A DNA stretch of 5,637 nt from CAZCJA01 sp964499015 (GTDB lineage Bacteria; Elusimicrobiota; Elusimicrobia; F11): the NCBI GenBank assembly GCA_964499015.1, contig CAZCJA010000102.1, positions 1 through 5,637 of the forward strand, written 5' to 3'. Of this stretch, positions 1 to 5,637 are shown one piece after another; the first letter of the stretch is position 1; every line of letters begins with the position of its first letter. The translations under genes and the position numbers were made by a program. The notes beneath the pieces were generated by a model. That model was not told the origin of the DNA, made no database searches, and saw only the letters and a list, made by a program, of their open reading frames with translations.

Positions 1-903
1 GGCGGGCGTGTTTTCAGCGCAATCGATCCACACCGGTTTTGTTTGCGTACGGAACCATGTGTGCTGGCGTTTGGCGTAGGCTTTGGTGCCTTTGATCAGA
101 CGCGGCAAAAATTCAGACTTGGGCAGGCTTCCTTCAATCACTTGGACGGCTTCGCGATACCCGAAGCTGGCTAGGGCTGGGCAATCCTTGGAAAAGCCTT
201 TTTTCAGCACCGACTCGGTCTCTTCGATCATTCCCTCGTCGAGCATCCGTTTGGAACGGGCCTCGATGCGCTTATCGATGGTGTTTTTATCCATGTGCAG
301 GCCGATCACCGCAAATTTATGCTGGGACGGTTGGCGTCCGGTGTTTTTCCAGCCGGAAAACGGTTGGCCCGTGATCTGGAACACTTCCAGCGCCCGGACG
401 ATCTTATGTTTGTCCTGGTTTGATATGTCGCGTGCGGCTACCGGGTCCACATCCGCCAGTTTCCGGTGCAGAACCTCCGGCCCGTCTTTTTCGATCTCGA
501 CCATAAGCTCATTGCGGATTTCGGGGCTGCGCGGCGGCAAATCAGGCAGGCCCATCTGCAGAGCCTTGAAATAGAAGCCGGTTCCCCCGACCAGGACCGG
601 AATTTTCCTTTTTTGAAAAATCTTTTCAATAAGCGCTTCTGCTTGTTGCGCGAAGTCCCCAGCCGTGAAAGATTGGTCAGGCGGGTAGCAGGAAATCAGG
701 TGGTGAGGCACGTTTTCGACCATCAAAACCCCGTTTTCCCAGGTGCCCTTGGGTGTCGCCGTTCCCACCGGAAGACCTTGATAAACTTTCCTGGAATCAA
801 TGGAAATAACTTCACCATCAATAAGTTTTGATAGTTCTATTCCGGCATCTGTTTTGCCGGTGGCGGTAGCGCCAAGGATGACGGGAATGGACTTGAATGT
901 CAT
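1..903 (-). CDS. miaA: tRNA dimethylallyltransferase MiaA (C-terminus cut by window edge)
   Basis: MiaA transfers a dimethylallyl group from DMAPP to N6 of adenosine 37 in tRNAs reading codons that start with U; it acts in the cytoplasm. My reading of the minus strand gives 301 uninterrupted residues from an ATG at 901-903 to the edge. Motifs seen, in order: P-loop GATATGKT (residues 11-18); the conserved block around the catalytic Asp, SIDSRKVYQGLPVGTA (34-49, Asp36); TAGDF (80-84); VLVGGTGFYFKAL (103-115); KIVRALEVFQITG (167-179); GYREA (248-252); and a C-terminal AKRQHTWFR (277-285). All are family hallmarks. The family is usually about 300-320 residues, so only a few are missing. No alternative in-frame start lies just upstream, and no Shine-Dalgarno is visible before this ATG. 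The 84-bp palindromic repeat ends 21 bp upstream of the start codon. Identification is firm; the start is probable. Confidence 0.96.
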   Translation of the reverse strand, partial: MTFKSIPVILGATATGKTDAGIELSKLIDGEVISIDSRKVYQGLPVGTATPKGTWENGVLMVENVPHHLISCYPPDQSFTAGDFAQQAEALIEKIFQKRKIPVLVGGTGFYFKALQMGLPDLPPRSPEIRNELMVEIEKDGPEVLHRKLADVDPVAARDISNQDKHKIVRALEVFQITGQPFSGWKNTGRQPSQHKFAVIGLHMDKNTIDKRIEARSKRMLDEGMIEETESVLKKGFSKDCPALASFGYREAVQVIEGSLPKSEFLPRLIKGTKAYAKRQHTWFRTQTKPVWIDCAENTPA

Positions 904-924
904 ACACGGATCGTAAAACAAAGG

Positions 925-1008
925 CGTCGCCCCGGCAAGCCTCTAGCCGGGGCCCAGGTTTTGGCTCTTAACACCTGGGTCCCGGCCAAACGACACGCCG
1001 GGACGACG
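925..1008. repeat. Intergenic palindromic element with three nested or alternative hairpins
   Basis: The 119-bp gap between the exported protein gene and miaA contains a compact inverted-repeat element. On the plus strand, the outer arms 925-936 and 997-1008 pair at 11 of 12 positions. Inside are three local stems: 929-936 with 946-953 (8 bp, perfect), 953-962 with 970-979 (9 of 10), and 980-986 with 997-1003 (7 bp, perfect). The first and third stems use the same bases as the outer stem, so the element can fold either as one long stem with a central hairpin or as three hairpins in a row. The stems are GC-rich (GCCCCGGC-type). This organisation is typical of dispersed REP/BIME-like palindromes in proteobacteria; that family assignment is inference, because only one copy is in view. 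There is no immediate T-run on either side, so a canonical intrinsic terminator is unlikely. Confidence 0.75.
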
Positions 1009-1022
1009 TTTGTCGGTCGGTG

Positions 1023-1358
1023 TTACTGGTCGGCTTTTTTCTTGTTCGAGTTGGCCCGCAGGACCACCCGTTGTGCTTCCTTCTTCCCATTGGCTTCGGT
1101 GTAGGACACCGTCAGGAAATCCCCCGCTTTAAGCTGGCTGGCCGCGATCGGCTGTTTGCTGGCGATGAACTTCGTGCTTTCGCTCCACGCGAAGGTGGCG
1201 TCGGTTTTACGGGTCTTGTTGTGCAGGCTGAAGGTCTTGGCAGCGGCGTCAATGGACGTGACTTTGCCATAGAACTTCTCCCCGGTCATTTTTTGAGTCT
1301 GGGCTCCGGCCAATGTGACAAAGCTGGCCAGGAGCAGTGCGGCGAGTGCTGTTTTCAT
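1023..1358 (-). CDS. Small exported protein, DUF5666-like beta-barrel domain
   Basis: A 111-residue protein with a clear Sec signal peptide: a Lys near the N-terminus, a hydrophobic core, and a likely cleavage after Ala-Gly-Ala at residue 19. The mature part (about 92 residues) has the pattern of small periplasmic OB-fold or beta-barrel proteins. It contains a GKVTSIDAAAKTFSL strand pair (31-45), an F-x-x-x-x-x-T-K-F strand (56-64), and then QLKAGDFLTVSYTEANGK (79-96), in which the 'L-K-x-G-D-x-x-x-V-x-Y' pattern recurs in DUF5666-type domains. The C-terminus is lysine-rich. No catalytic residues or cysteines are visible, so a binding or structural role is more likely than an enzymatic one; the ligand is unknown. 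The start is supported by a strong ribosome binding site. The gene lies 118 bp after the PilZ gene, enough for its own promoter, though I find no convincing -35/-10 pair. Confidence 0.85.
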   Translation of the reverse strand: MKTALAALLLASFVTLAGAQTQKMTGEKFYGKVTSIDAAAKTFSLHNKTRKTDATFAWSESTKFIASKQPIAASQLKAGDFLTVSYTEANGKKEAQRVVLRANSNKKKADQ

Positions 1359-1365
1359 GATTGCT

Positions 1366-1370
1366 CTCCT
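1366..1370 (-). promoter_or_regulatory. Strong Shine-Dalgarno of the small exported protein
   Basis: On the minus strand AGGAG lies 7 nt upstream of the ATG at 1356-1358, a near-ideal position. It fixes the start, which also yields a complete signal peptide. It is the only canonical Shine-Dalgarno at any of the five start sites visible in the window. Confidence 0.75.
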
Positions 1371-1476
1371 GTGAAAGGTTGAGCGGAGGGACTCGGATTT
1401 GAAGGAAGACAGATAGTAGGACGGTGAATGGCGCGGTGGTGAAAATGAAATGTAAGAGGATTGTAAAGTTTTGGGT

Positions 1477-1836
1477 TTAGCGGCGGCGGTTGCGGCGGTC
1501 TTTCTTGGGGATCAAATTAGGGATGTGGTTGATCATCTCGTGGCCGGGCGTTCCCCCGCCCCAGCGTTGAATGTCGACGCCGCTTTCAAACTTGGCGCCG
1601 TCCTCCGATCGCTGCGTCCAGACCACACGGCCTTCGCAATGGGTGTTGTTTGAGGCCTGATCGAAGGTCACATGAACGTAGGATGCTTCCACAAGCGGAA
1701 TGGCCGTCATGATGCGCATGCCGTTCGGGCCCACTTCGATGGCGGAGGCTTTAATCGGCGTGCCGTCGGCGAGAAATCGGATGCTGAGATCAATGGCTGT
1801 ATCGTAGCGAGTGGCCCGGCGGCGGTCTTCACCCAT
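1477..1836 (-). CDS. PilZ-domain protein with degenerate c-di-GMP motif
   Basis: A 119-residue, single-domain protein. PilZ domains bind the second messenger c-di-GMP and control motility, secretion or polysaccharide synthesis through partner proteins. The N-terminal RRRATRY (5-11) gives the RxxxR motif (Arg6 and Arg10). A hydrophobic beta strand then leads to the place of the second motif, normally [D/N]xSxxG. Here it reads EVGPNG (34-39): Glu replaces Asp/Asn and Gly replaces Ser, with only the final Gly kept. The later CEGRVVW (67-73) and FESGVDI (83-89) strands match the PilZ barrel. The tail is very basic (KKDRRNRRR, 111-119). The gene starts 2 bp after the stop of the preceding small protein, so the two are probably co-transcribed and translationally coupled. 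An AAGGA about 14 nt upstream is too far for an ideal Shine-Dalgarno. The domain call is firm; c-di-GMP binding is uncertain and the regulated process is unknown. Confidence 0.87.
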   Translation of the reverse strand: MGEDRRRATRYDTAIDLSIRFLADGTPIKASAIEVGPNGMRIMTAIPLVEASYVHVTFDQASNNTHCEGRVVWTQRSEDGAKFESGVDIQRWGGGTPGHEMINHIPNLIPKKDRRNRRR

Positions 1837-1838
1837 AA

Positions 1839-2129
1839 TTACGGTCGTTTCCTTGTGGAGAGGCGTTTCACTTCCTGAATCAATTCGGCTTGATCGCGTT
1901 CATAATCTTTGGTGATCGGTTTAATTTTCTTCAGTTCTTGTAAAAATTGTTCGCCATGGCCTTCGGAAAGGATGGTGTCGACAACGTCCATCAGCGGTTT
2001 CTTTTCCGCTTTCTTTTCGGTTTTTTTCTCCACGCGCGGCGCTTCAACGGAGGTCTCATCCGCGTTTTCAGCGGATTCCACAACCGTGCCGTGAATTAAC
2101 CAATGAATGAGGTCTTTCAGGAATTGCAT
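1839..2129 (-). CDS. Small Lys/Glu-rich hypothetical protein (start uncertain, 96 or 126 aa)
   Basis: I do not recognise this protein. I prefer the ATG at 2127-2129 (96 residues), because the longer in-frame ATG at 2217-2219 overlaps the end of the metalloprotease gene by 44 bp. Neither start has a visible Shine-Dalgarno. The 96-residue form has an amphipathic or hydrophobic N-terminus (MQFLKDLIHWLIHG), then an acidic stretch rich in Ala and Glu, then a Lys/Glu segment with a short tandem repeat (VEKKTEKKAEKK). A predicted helical C-terminal half follows (LMDVVDTILSEGHGEQFLQ and onward), ending in a basic STRKRP. The composition suggests a charged linker joining an N-terminal membrane-associated helix to a helical domain. 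The 30 extra residues of the longer form would add FIPVTLFLV, making a continuous hydrophobic segment that could act as a membrane anchor. It ends 2 bp before the PilZ start, so the two genes may work together; that is inference from spacing only. Confidence 0.68.
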   Translation of the reverse strand: MQFLKDLIHWLIHGTVVESAENADETSVEAPRVEKKTEKKAEKKPLMDVVDTILSEGHGEQFLQELKKIKPITKDYERDQAELIQEVKRLSTRKRP

Positions 2130-2175
2130 CACTAGGAAAAGCGTAACGGGGATAAAATGAAATTCAAGGCCAAAT

Positions 2176-2940
2176 TTAAGGTTGTTTGTAGTGCGATAAC
2201 GCTTCCGGTAGCCATTCATTCAGCTGGCGAATGCGCGTTTCATCGGACGGATGGGTGGATAGAAATTCCGGCGGCTTTTGTCCTTTGGCGCTGGCCGACA
2301 TACGTGTCCAAAATTCGGGAGCGCTGCGCGGGTCGTAGCCGGCTTTGGCCATTAAAATCAAGCCGATGTGGTCGGCCTCGGATTCGTGGCTCCGGCTAAA
2401 CGGCAGGATCACCCCCACCTGGGTGCCCAAGCCAAAAAGCTTCATGGCGTTTTCTTGCGTGGCGGGTTCGGCGTTGCTGAGGCCCACCGCCAAAATTTGG
2501 CCGATGATGGCCGCTCCCATGCCTTGGCTCATGCGTTCGGCGCCATGATGAGCCAGCGCGTGCGCGACTTCATGGCCCATGACCACGGCCACGCCGTTGT
2601 CGTCGCCGCAAATCGGCATGATGCCGTCCCAAAAGGCCACTTTACCCCCCGGCAGGCAGAACGCATTCACGTCCTTGCCCTCAAGCACGTTGAATTCCCA
2701 TTGAAAGTCGGATTTGTTAGCGGCCGCGGCAATCCGCGCGCCGATGGCTTTGATGCGGCGCTGGTAATCAGCGTTGGCGGACATTTTATTTTTCTTGAGA
2801 ATTTCGGCATAAGCGTCGTCGCCGAGTTTGGCTTCTTCCTGATCGGAAATAAGATTGAATTGTTTGCGGCCCGTGATGGGCACGGTCGCGCAGGCGGCAA
2901 GAACCGTAAAGGCGAGAGCAAAAAGAAGTTTGTTTCGCAT
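2176..2940 (-). CDS. M48-family zinc metalloprotease, lipoprotein (Oma1/LoiP-like)
   Basis: A 254-residue membrane-anchored peptidase, probably facing the periplasm and acting in envelope protein quality control. The N-terminus is a lipoprotein signal: positive MRNK, a hydrophobic core, and lipobox LAAC with Cys17 as the lipidated residue. Next comes PITGRKQFNLIS (21-32), a segment shared with bacterial relatives of mitochondrial Oma1. The zinc site is HEVAH (123-127), with the third ligand in ESEAD (186-190, most likely Glu186). Further family signatures are VNAFCLPGGKVAF (91-103) and LSTHPSDETRI (228-238); in the relative BepA a His in the latter region acts as a regulatory zinc ligand. Length and single-domain layout match E. 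coli LoiP (about 250 residues); there are no TPR repeats as in BepA. All catalytic residues are present, so it should be active. It begins 20 bp after the carB stop, suggesting read-through transcription. No Shine-Dalgarno is visible, but the start is fixed well by the signal peptide. The substrate cannot be told from sequence. Confidence 0.93.
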   Translation of the reverse strand: MRNKLLFALAFTVLAACATVPITGRKQFNLISDQEEAKLGDDAYAEILKKNKMSANADYQRRIKAIGARIAAAANKSDFQWEFNVLEGKDVNAFCLPGGKVAFWDGIMPICGDDNGVAVVMGHEVAHALAHHGAERMSQGMGAAIIGQILAVGLSNAEPATQENAMKLFGLGTQVGVILPFSRSHESEADHIGLILMAKAGYDPRSAPEFWTRMSASAKGQKPPEFLSTHPSDETRIRQLNEWLPEALSHYKQP

Positions 2941-2960
2941 GGCAGGATTTTACGAAATGA

Positions 2961-5637
2961 TTATTTGGAGCGAACTTTTTCTTTGTTCTTTGATGACTGA
3001 GGAAGGTTGGCGGATTTGTAGTAATCCTGAAGCGAGCGGATTTCCCACGCTTCTTTCTGGAGGGACTCGATGGCTTGCGTGGCCGCCCAGGCCGCGGCGA
3101 TCGTCGTGATGATCGGCACGCCGGCGCCCAAAGCAGCGTTGCGCATGGCAAAACCGTCCGACTGCGAGCGCGCGCCGGACGGTGTGTTGATGACCAGCGA
3201 TACTTCTTTGTTGGTGATCAAATCGACGACGTTCGGGCGTCCTTCCGCGATCTTCTGCACGGTATCCACCGTGATTCCCGCGCCTTTCAAAAGTTGACTT
3301 GTGCCGGAGGTGGCAACGAGCGTAAAACCCAGCTCGTGCAAACGGCGCGCCGTCTCGATAGCGCGCGGCGGGCTGTTCTTTTTCAAGCTGATCAACACCT
3401 TGCCTTTGGTCGGCAGTTGTGAATTGGCGGCCGCTTGGGACTTCGCATAAGCGGCGGAGAAATTATTGGCGATGCCCATCACTTCTCCGGTGGAGCGCAT
3501 TTCCGGGCCCAGGACCGCGTTCACGCCCGGGAAACGTGTCCACGGTAGGACCGCTTCTTTGACGGAAGTCCACGGGGTGATAAAGGTTTTCTTGAGGAGC
3601 GATGCCGGTAAGAGTTCCGTGAGTTTTTTCCCCGCCATTAGTTTCGCGGCGAGTTTCGCCAGAGGTATGCCGGTGGATTTCGACACGAATGGCACCGTGC
3701 GGCTGGCACGCGGGTTCACTTCTAAAATATAGACGACGTTGTCTTTGATCGCGAGCTGCATGTTCATGAGGCCCTTCACTTTCAGGGCTTTCGCAAGCGA
3801 ACGGGTGTAGTTCTCAATGGTTTCGACGACTTCTTTGGACAGTTTCTGCTGCGGCAGCACGCAGGCGGAGTCGCCCGAGTGAATGCCGGCGGCTTCGATG
3901 TGCTCCATCAGGCCGCCGATGTAGGTGTCGGTTCCGTCGGAAAGCGCGTCAACGTCGACTTCGACGGCGTTGTCCAAGTATTTGTCGATCAAAATCGGAT
4001 GGTCAGGCGAGACGGTGGTCGCGCGATTGATGTAGGACTCGAGCATTCCTTCGTCGTAGACGATTTCCATCGCGCGTCCGCCGAGAACGTACGACGGGCG
4101 GACCATGACCGGATATCCGATCTGGCTTGCTACTTGGCGCGCTTCCTGGAATGAACGGGCCACACCGTGCGCGGGCTGCGGAATGCCAAGCTTGTCAAGC
4201 AGGCGGCCGAAGCGGCCGCGGTCTTCGGCCAAATCAATGGAATCGGGCGACGTGCCCAAAATTTTAACGCCCGCTTCTTCCAAGGGAATCGCCAAATTAA
4301 GCGGTGTTTGTCCGCCGAACTGCACGATCACGCCTTTTGGTTTTTCCCGCTCGATGATGTTAAGCACGTCTTCGAGCGTCAGCGGTTCGAAATACAAATG
4401 GTCGGCGGTGTCGTAGTCGGTTGAAACCGTTTCCGGGTTGCAGTTCACCATGATCGTTTCAAAGCCGATTTCTTTCAGCGCCATCACCGCGTGCACGCAG
4501 CAATAGTCGAACTCAATTCCTTGGCCGATGCGGTTCGGGCCTCCGCCCAAAATCATGATCTTCTGATTGTCCGACGGACGGGTTTCGTTTTCTTCGGCGT
4601 AGGTCGAATAATAATAAGGAGTGTAGGCTTCGAATTCCGCGGCGCAGGTGTCGACCAGGTTGTAAACGGGCTCGACGTTCAATTTTTTGCGAATCGCGCG
4701 AATTTGTTTCTCAGTTTGACCGAGCAGGAAACCGAGCTGTTTATCGGAATAGCCGAGCTGCTTGGCTTCGCGCAAAAGGTCGCCGCTGATGGCTTTGCTC
4801 GTGCCGTGGCCGGTCTGCACTTTTTCCAGCAAATCTTTTTCAAATTCAACAAGCTCGTTGATCTGCGCAAGGAACCACGGATCGATCTTGGAGAGGTTAA
4901 AGATGTCGTCGATAGTCAGGCCCAAATGCAGGCCCGCTTTCACCGCGAACAGGCGGTCGGAGTTGCCGACGCGGATCTTGTCTTTGAGGGAGTTGAGGAC
5001 GTCGCTGTACTTTTGGTCCCACGCTTCCGGTGTGAGCGTGCGTTTTTCTTCAATGGCTTTCTCGACCATCGGATTGAATGATTTCCCATCTGCGCCCAAA
5101 CCCGCGCGGCCGATTTCGAGCCCGCGGTAGGCTTTCTGCAGCGCTTCTTTAAAATTGCGGCCCAAGGCCATCACTTCGCCGACCGATTTCATCTGCGAGC
5201 CGAGCTTCTGGTTGCTGGCGGAAAATTTCTCAAAGGCGAAGCGCGGGATTTTTACCACCGTGTAATCGATGGTCGGTTCAAATGAGGCCGGCGTTTTTTG
5301 CGTGATGTCGTTTTTAATTTCGTCCAAACGGTAGCCGACCGCCAAAAGGGCGGCGATTTTAGCAATCGGGAAGCCGGTGGCTTTTGACGCCAGCGCGGAG
5401 GAGCGCGAGACGCGCGGGTTCATTTCGATGACGACTTGGCGGCCGTCTTTGGGGTTCACGCCGAATTGCACGTTGGAGCCGCCCGTTTCCACGCCGATCT
5501 TGCGGATGCAGGCGAAGGCGGCGTCGCGCATCTTCTGGTATTCCTTGTCGGTGAGCGTCATGGCCGGCGCGACGGTGATGGAGTCGCCGGTGTGCACGCC
5601 CATCGGGTCGATGTTCTCGATCGAGCAGATGACGACG
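2961..5637 (-). CDS. carB: Carbamoyl-phosphate synthase large subunit CarB (N-terminus outside window)
   Basis: CarB makes carbamoyl phosphate from bicarbonate, ammonia (supplied by glutamine hydrolysis in CarA) and two ATP, feeding pyrimidine and arginine synthesis in the cytoplasm. The reading frame is open to the right edge (upstream of the first in-window Met it reads VVICSIENIDP). By comparison with E. coli CarB (1073 aa), about 230 residues are missing. Numbering from that Met: end of the first ATP-grasp domain with EMNPRVSRS (60-68, metal-binding Glu60/Asn62); oligomerisation domain about 165-320; second pre-ATP-grasp domain with LGGGPNRIGQGIEFDYC (352-368); second ATP-grasp with VRPSYVLGGRAMEI (501-514) and EVNPRASRT (628-636); C-terminal MGS-like allosteric domain about 735-860. 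Ornithine-site residues corresponding to E. coli His781, Glu783, Asp791, Glu892 and Thr1042 are kept (568, 570, 578, 701, 833). The tail after LQDYYK is short and basic. No frameshift or broken motif is seen. carA is not in view. Confidence 0.98.
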   Translation of the reverse strand, partial: VVICSIENIDPMGVHTGDSITVAPAMTLTDKEYQKMRDAAFACIRKIGVETGGSNVQFGVNPKDGRQVVIEMNPRVSRSSALASKATGFPIAKIAALLAVGYRLDEIKNDITQKTPASFEPTIDYTVVKIPRFAFEKFSASNQKLGSQMKSVGEVMALGRNFKEALQKAYRGLEIGRAGLGADGKSFNPMVEKAIEEKRTLTPEAWDQKYSDVLNSLKDKIRVGNSDRLFAVKAGLHLGLTIDDIFNLSKIDPWFLAQINELVEFEKDLLEKVQTGHGTSKAISGDLLREAKQLGYSDKQLGFLLGQTEKQIRAIRKKLNVEPVYNLVDTCAAEFEAYTPYYYSTYAEENETRPSDNQKIMILGGGPNRIGQGIEFDYCCVHAVMALKEIGFETIMVNCNPETVSTDYDTADHLYFEPLTLEDVLNIIEREKPKGVIVQFGGQTPLNLAIPLEEAGVKILGTSPDSIDLAEDRGRFGRLLDKLGIPQPAHGVARSFQEARQVASQIGYPVMVRPSYVLGGRAMEIVYDEGMLESYINRATTVSPDHPILIDKYLDNAVEVDVDALSDGTDTYIGGLMEHIEAAGIHSGDSACVLPQQKLSKEVVETIENYTRSLAKALKVKGLMNMQLAIKDNVVYILEVNPRASRTVPFVSKSTGIPLAKLAAKLMAGKKLTELLPASLLKKTFITPWTSVKEAVLPWTRFPGVNAVLGPEMRSTGEVMGIANNFSAAYAKSQAAANSQLPTKGKVLISLKKNSPPRAIETARRLHELGFTLVATSGTSQLLKGAGITVDTVQKIAEGRPNVVDLITNKEVSLVINTPSGARSQSDGFAMRNAALGAGVPIITTIAAAWAATQAIESLQKEAWEIRSLQDYYKSANLPQSSKNKEKVRSK

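Noticed and set aside
83..831. Overlapping plus-strand open frames opposite miaA
   Set aside because: The minus-strand frame encodes complete MiaA motifs in order; the plus-strand frames have no recognisable motif and low-complexity composition.
925..953. Hairpin with a nearby T-rich stretch as an intrinsic terminator before miaA
   Set aside because: On the minus strand the hairpin is followed by GACGCC before a broken T tract (TTTGTTTT), not by an immediate T-run, and this tract reaches close to the miaA start. A weak or partial terminator cannot be ruled out.
1359..1476. Possible sigma-70 promoter before the exported protein gene (TTTACA, TACAAT and TACTAT hexamer look-alikes)
   Set aside because: Single hexamers resemble -35 or -10 boxes, but none pairs with a partner at 16-18 bp spacing, so I do not call a promoter.
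2021..2027. Run of seven T (seven A on the coding strand) in the small protein gene as a programmed frameshift site
   Set aside because: The codon phasing does not form a canonical -1 slippery heptamer, and the existing frame continues cleanly to a stop 2 bp before PilZ.
2368..3000. Plus-strand open frame of 210 codons opposite the metalloprotease gene
   Set aside because: It is antisense to a gene with an intact signal peptide, HEVAH zinc site and family motifs. The plus-strand translation shows no recognisable domain, and it runs past the end of the metalloprotease gene only by chance.
4491..5081. Plus-strand open frame of 196 codons opposite carB
   Set aside because: It is an antisense shadow of strongly conserved CarB coding sequence. 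Long antisense frames are expected opposite GC-rich genes, and no family motif is visible.

Overview
This 5.6-kb bacterial window is packed with six genes, all on the minus strand, so transcription reads from the right edge towards the left. In that order they are: carB (large subunit of carbamoyl-phosphate synthetase, missing its N-terminus at the right edge), an M48-family lipoprotein metalloprotease, a small lysine/glutamate-rich protein of unknown function, a PilZ-domain protein, a small exported protein with a probable beta-barrel (DUF5666-like) domain, and miaA (tRNA dimethylallyltransferase, missing only its extreme C-terminus at the left edge).

The organism looks Gram-negative: the metalloprotease carries a lipobox, the small exported protein has a signal peptide, and a PilZ protein is present. 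Base composition is moderately GC-rich. I cannot assign a phylum. The proteins are clear family members, but the gene order is not one I recognise from well-studied model genomes. A GC-rich palindromic element between the last two genes resembles the dispersed palindromic repeats found in many proteobacterial genomes, which is only a weak taxonomic hint.

Layout: carB to the metalloprotease is 20 bp. The metalloprotease to the small protein is either a 44-bp overlap or a 46-bp gap, depending on the start codon chosen. The small protein to PilZ is 2 bp. These four genes could be one transcript. PilZ to the exported protein is 118 bp, and the exported protein to miaA is 119 bp, of which 84 bp is the palindromic element. 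Only the exported protein has a textbook Shine-Dalgarno sequence.

The two housekeeping enzymes (pyrimidine/arginine precursor synthesis and tRNA A37 modification) flank four genes that look like envelope or signalling functions. No functional link among them is visible. I see no mobile element, CRISPR array, phage gene, RNA gene or defence system. The points most worth a second look are the palindromic element, the degenerate c-di-GMP motif of the PilZ protein, the start-site ambiguity of the small protein, and two altered UMP-contact positions in the CarB allosteric domain.
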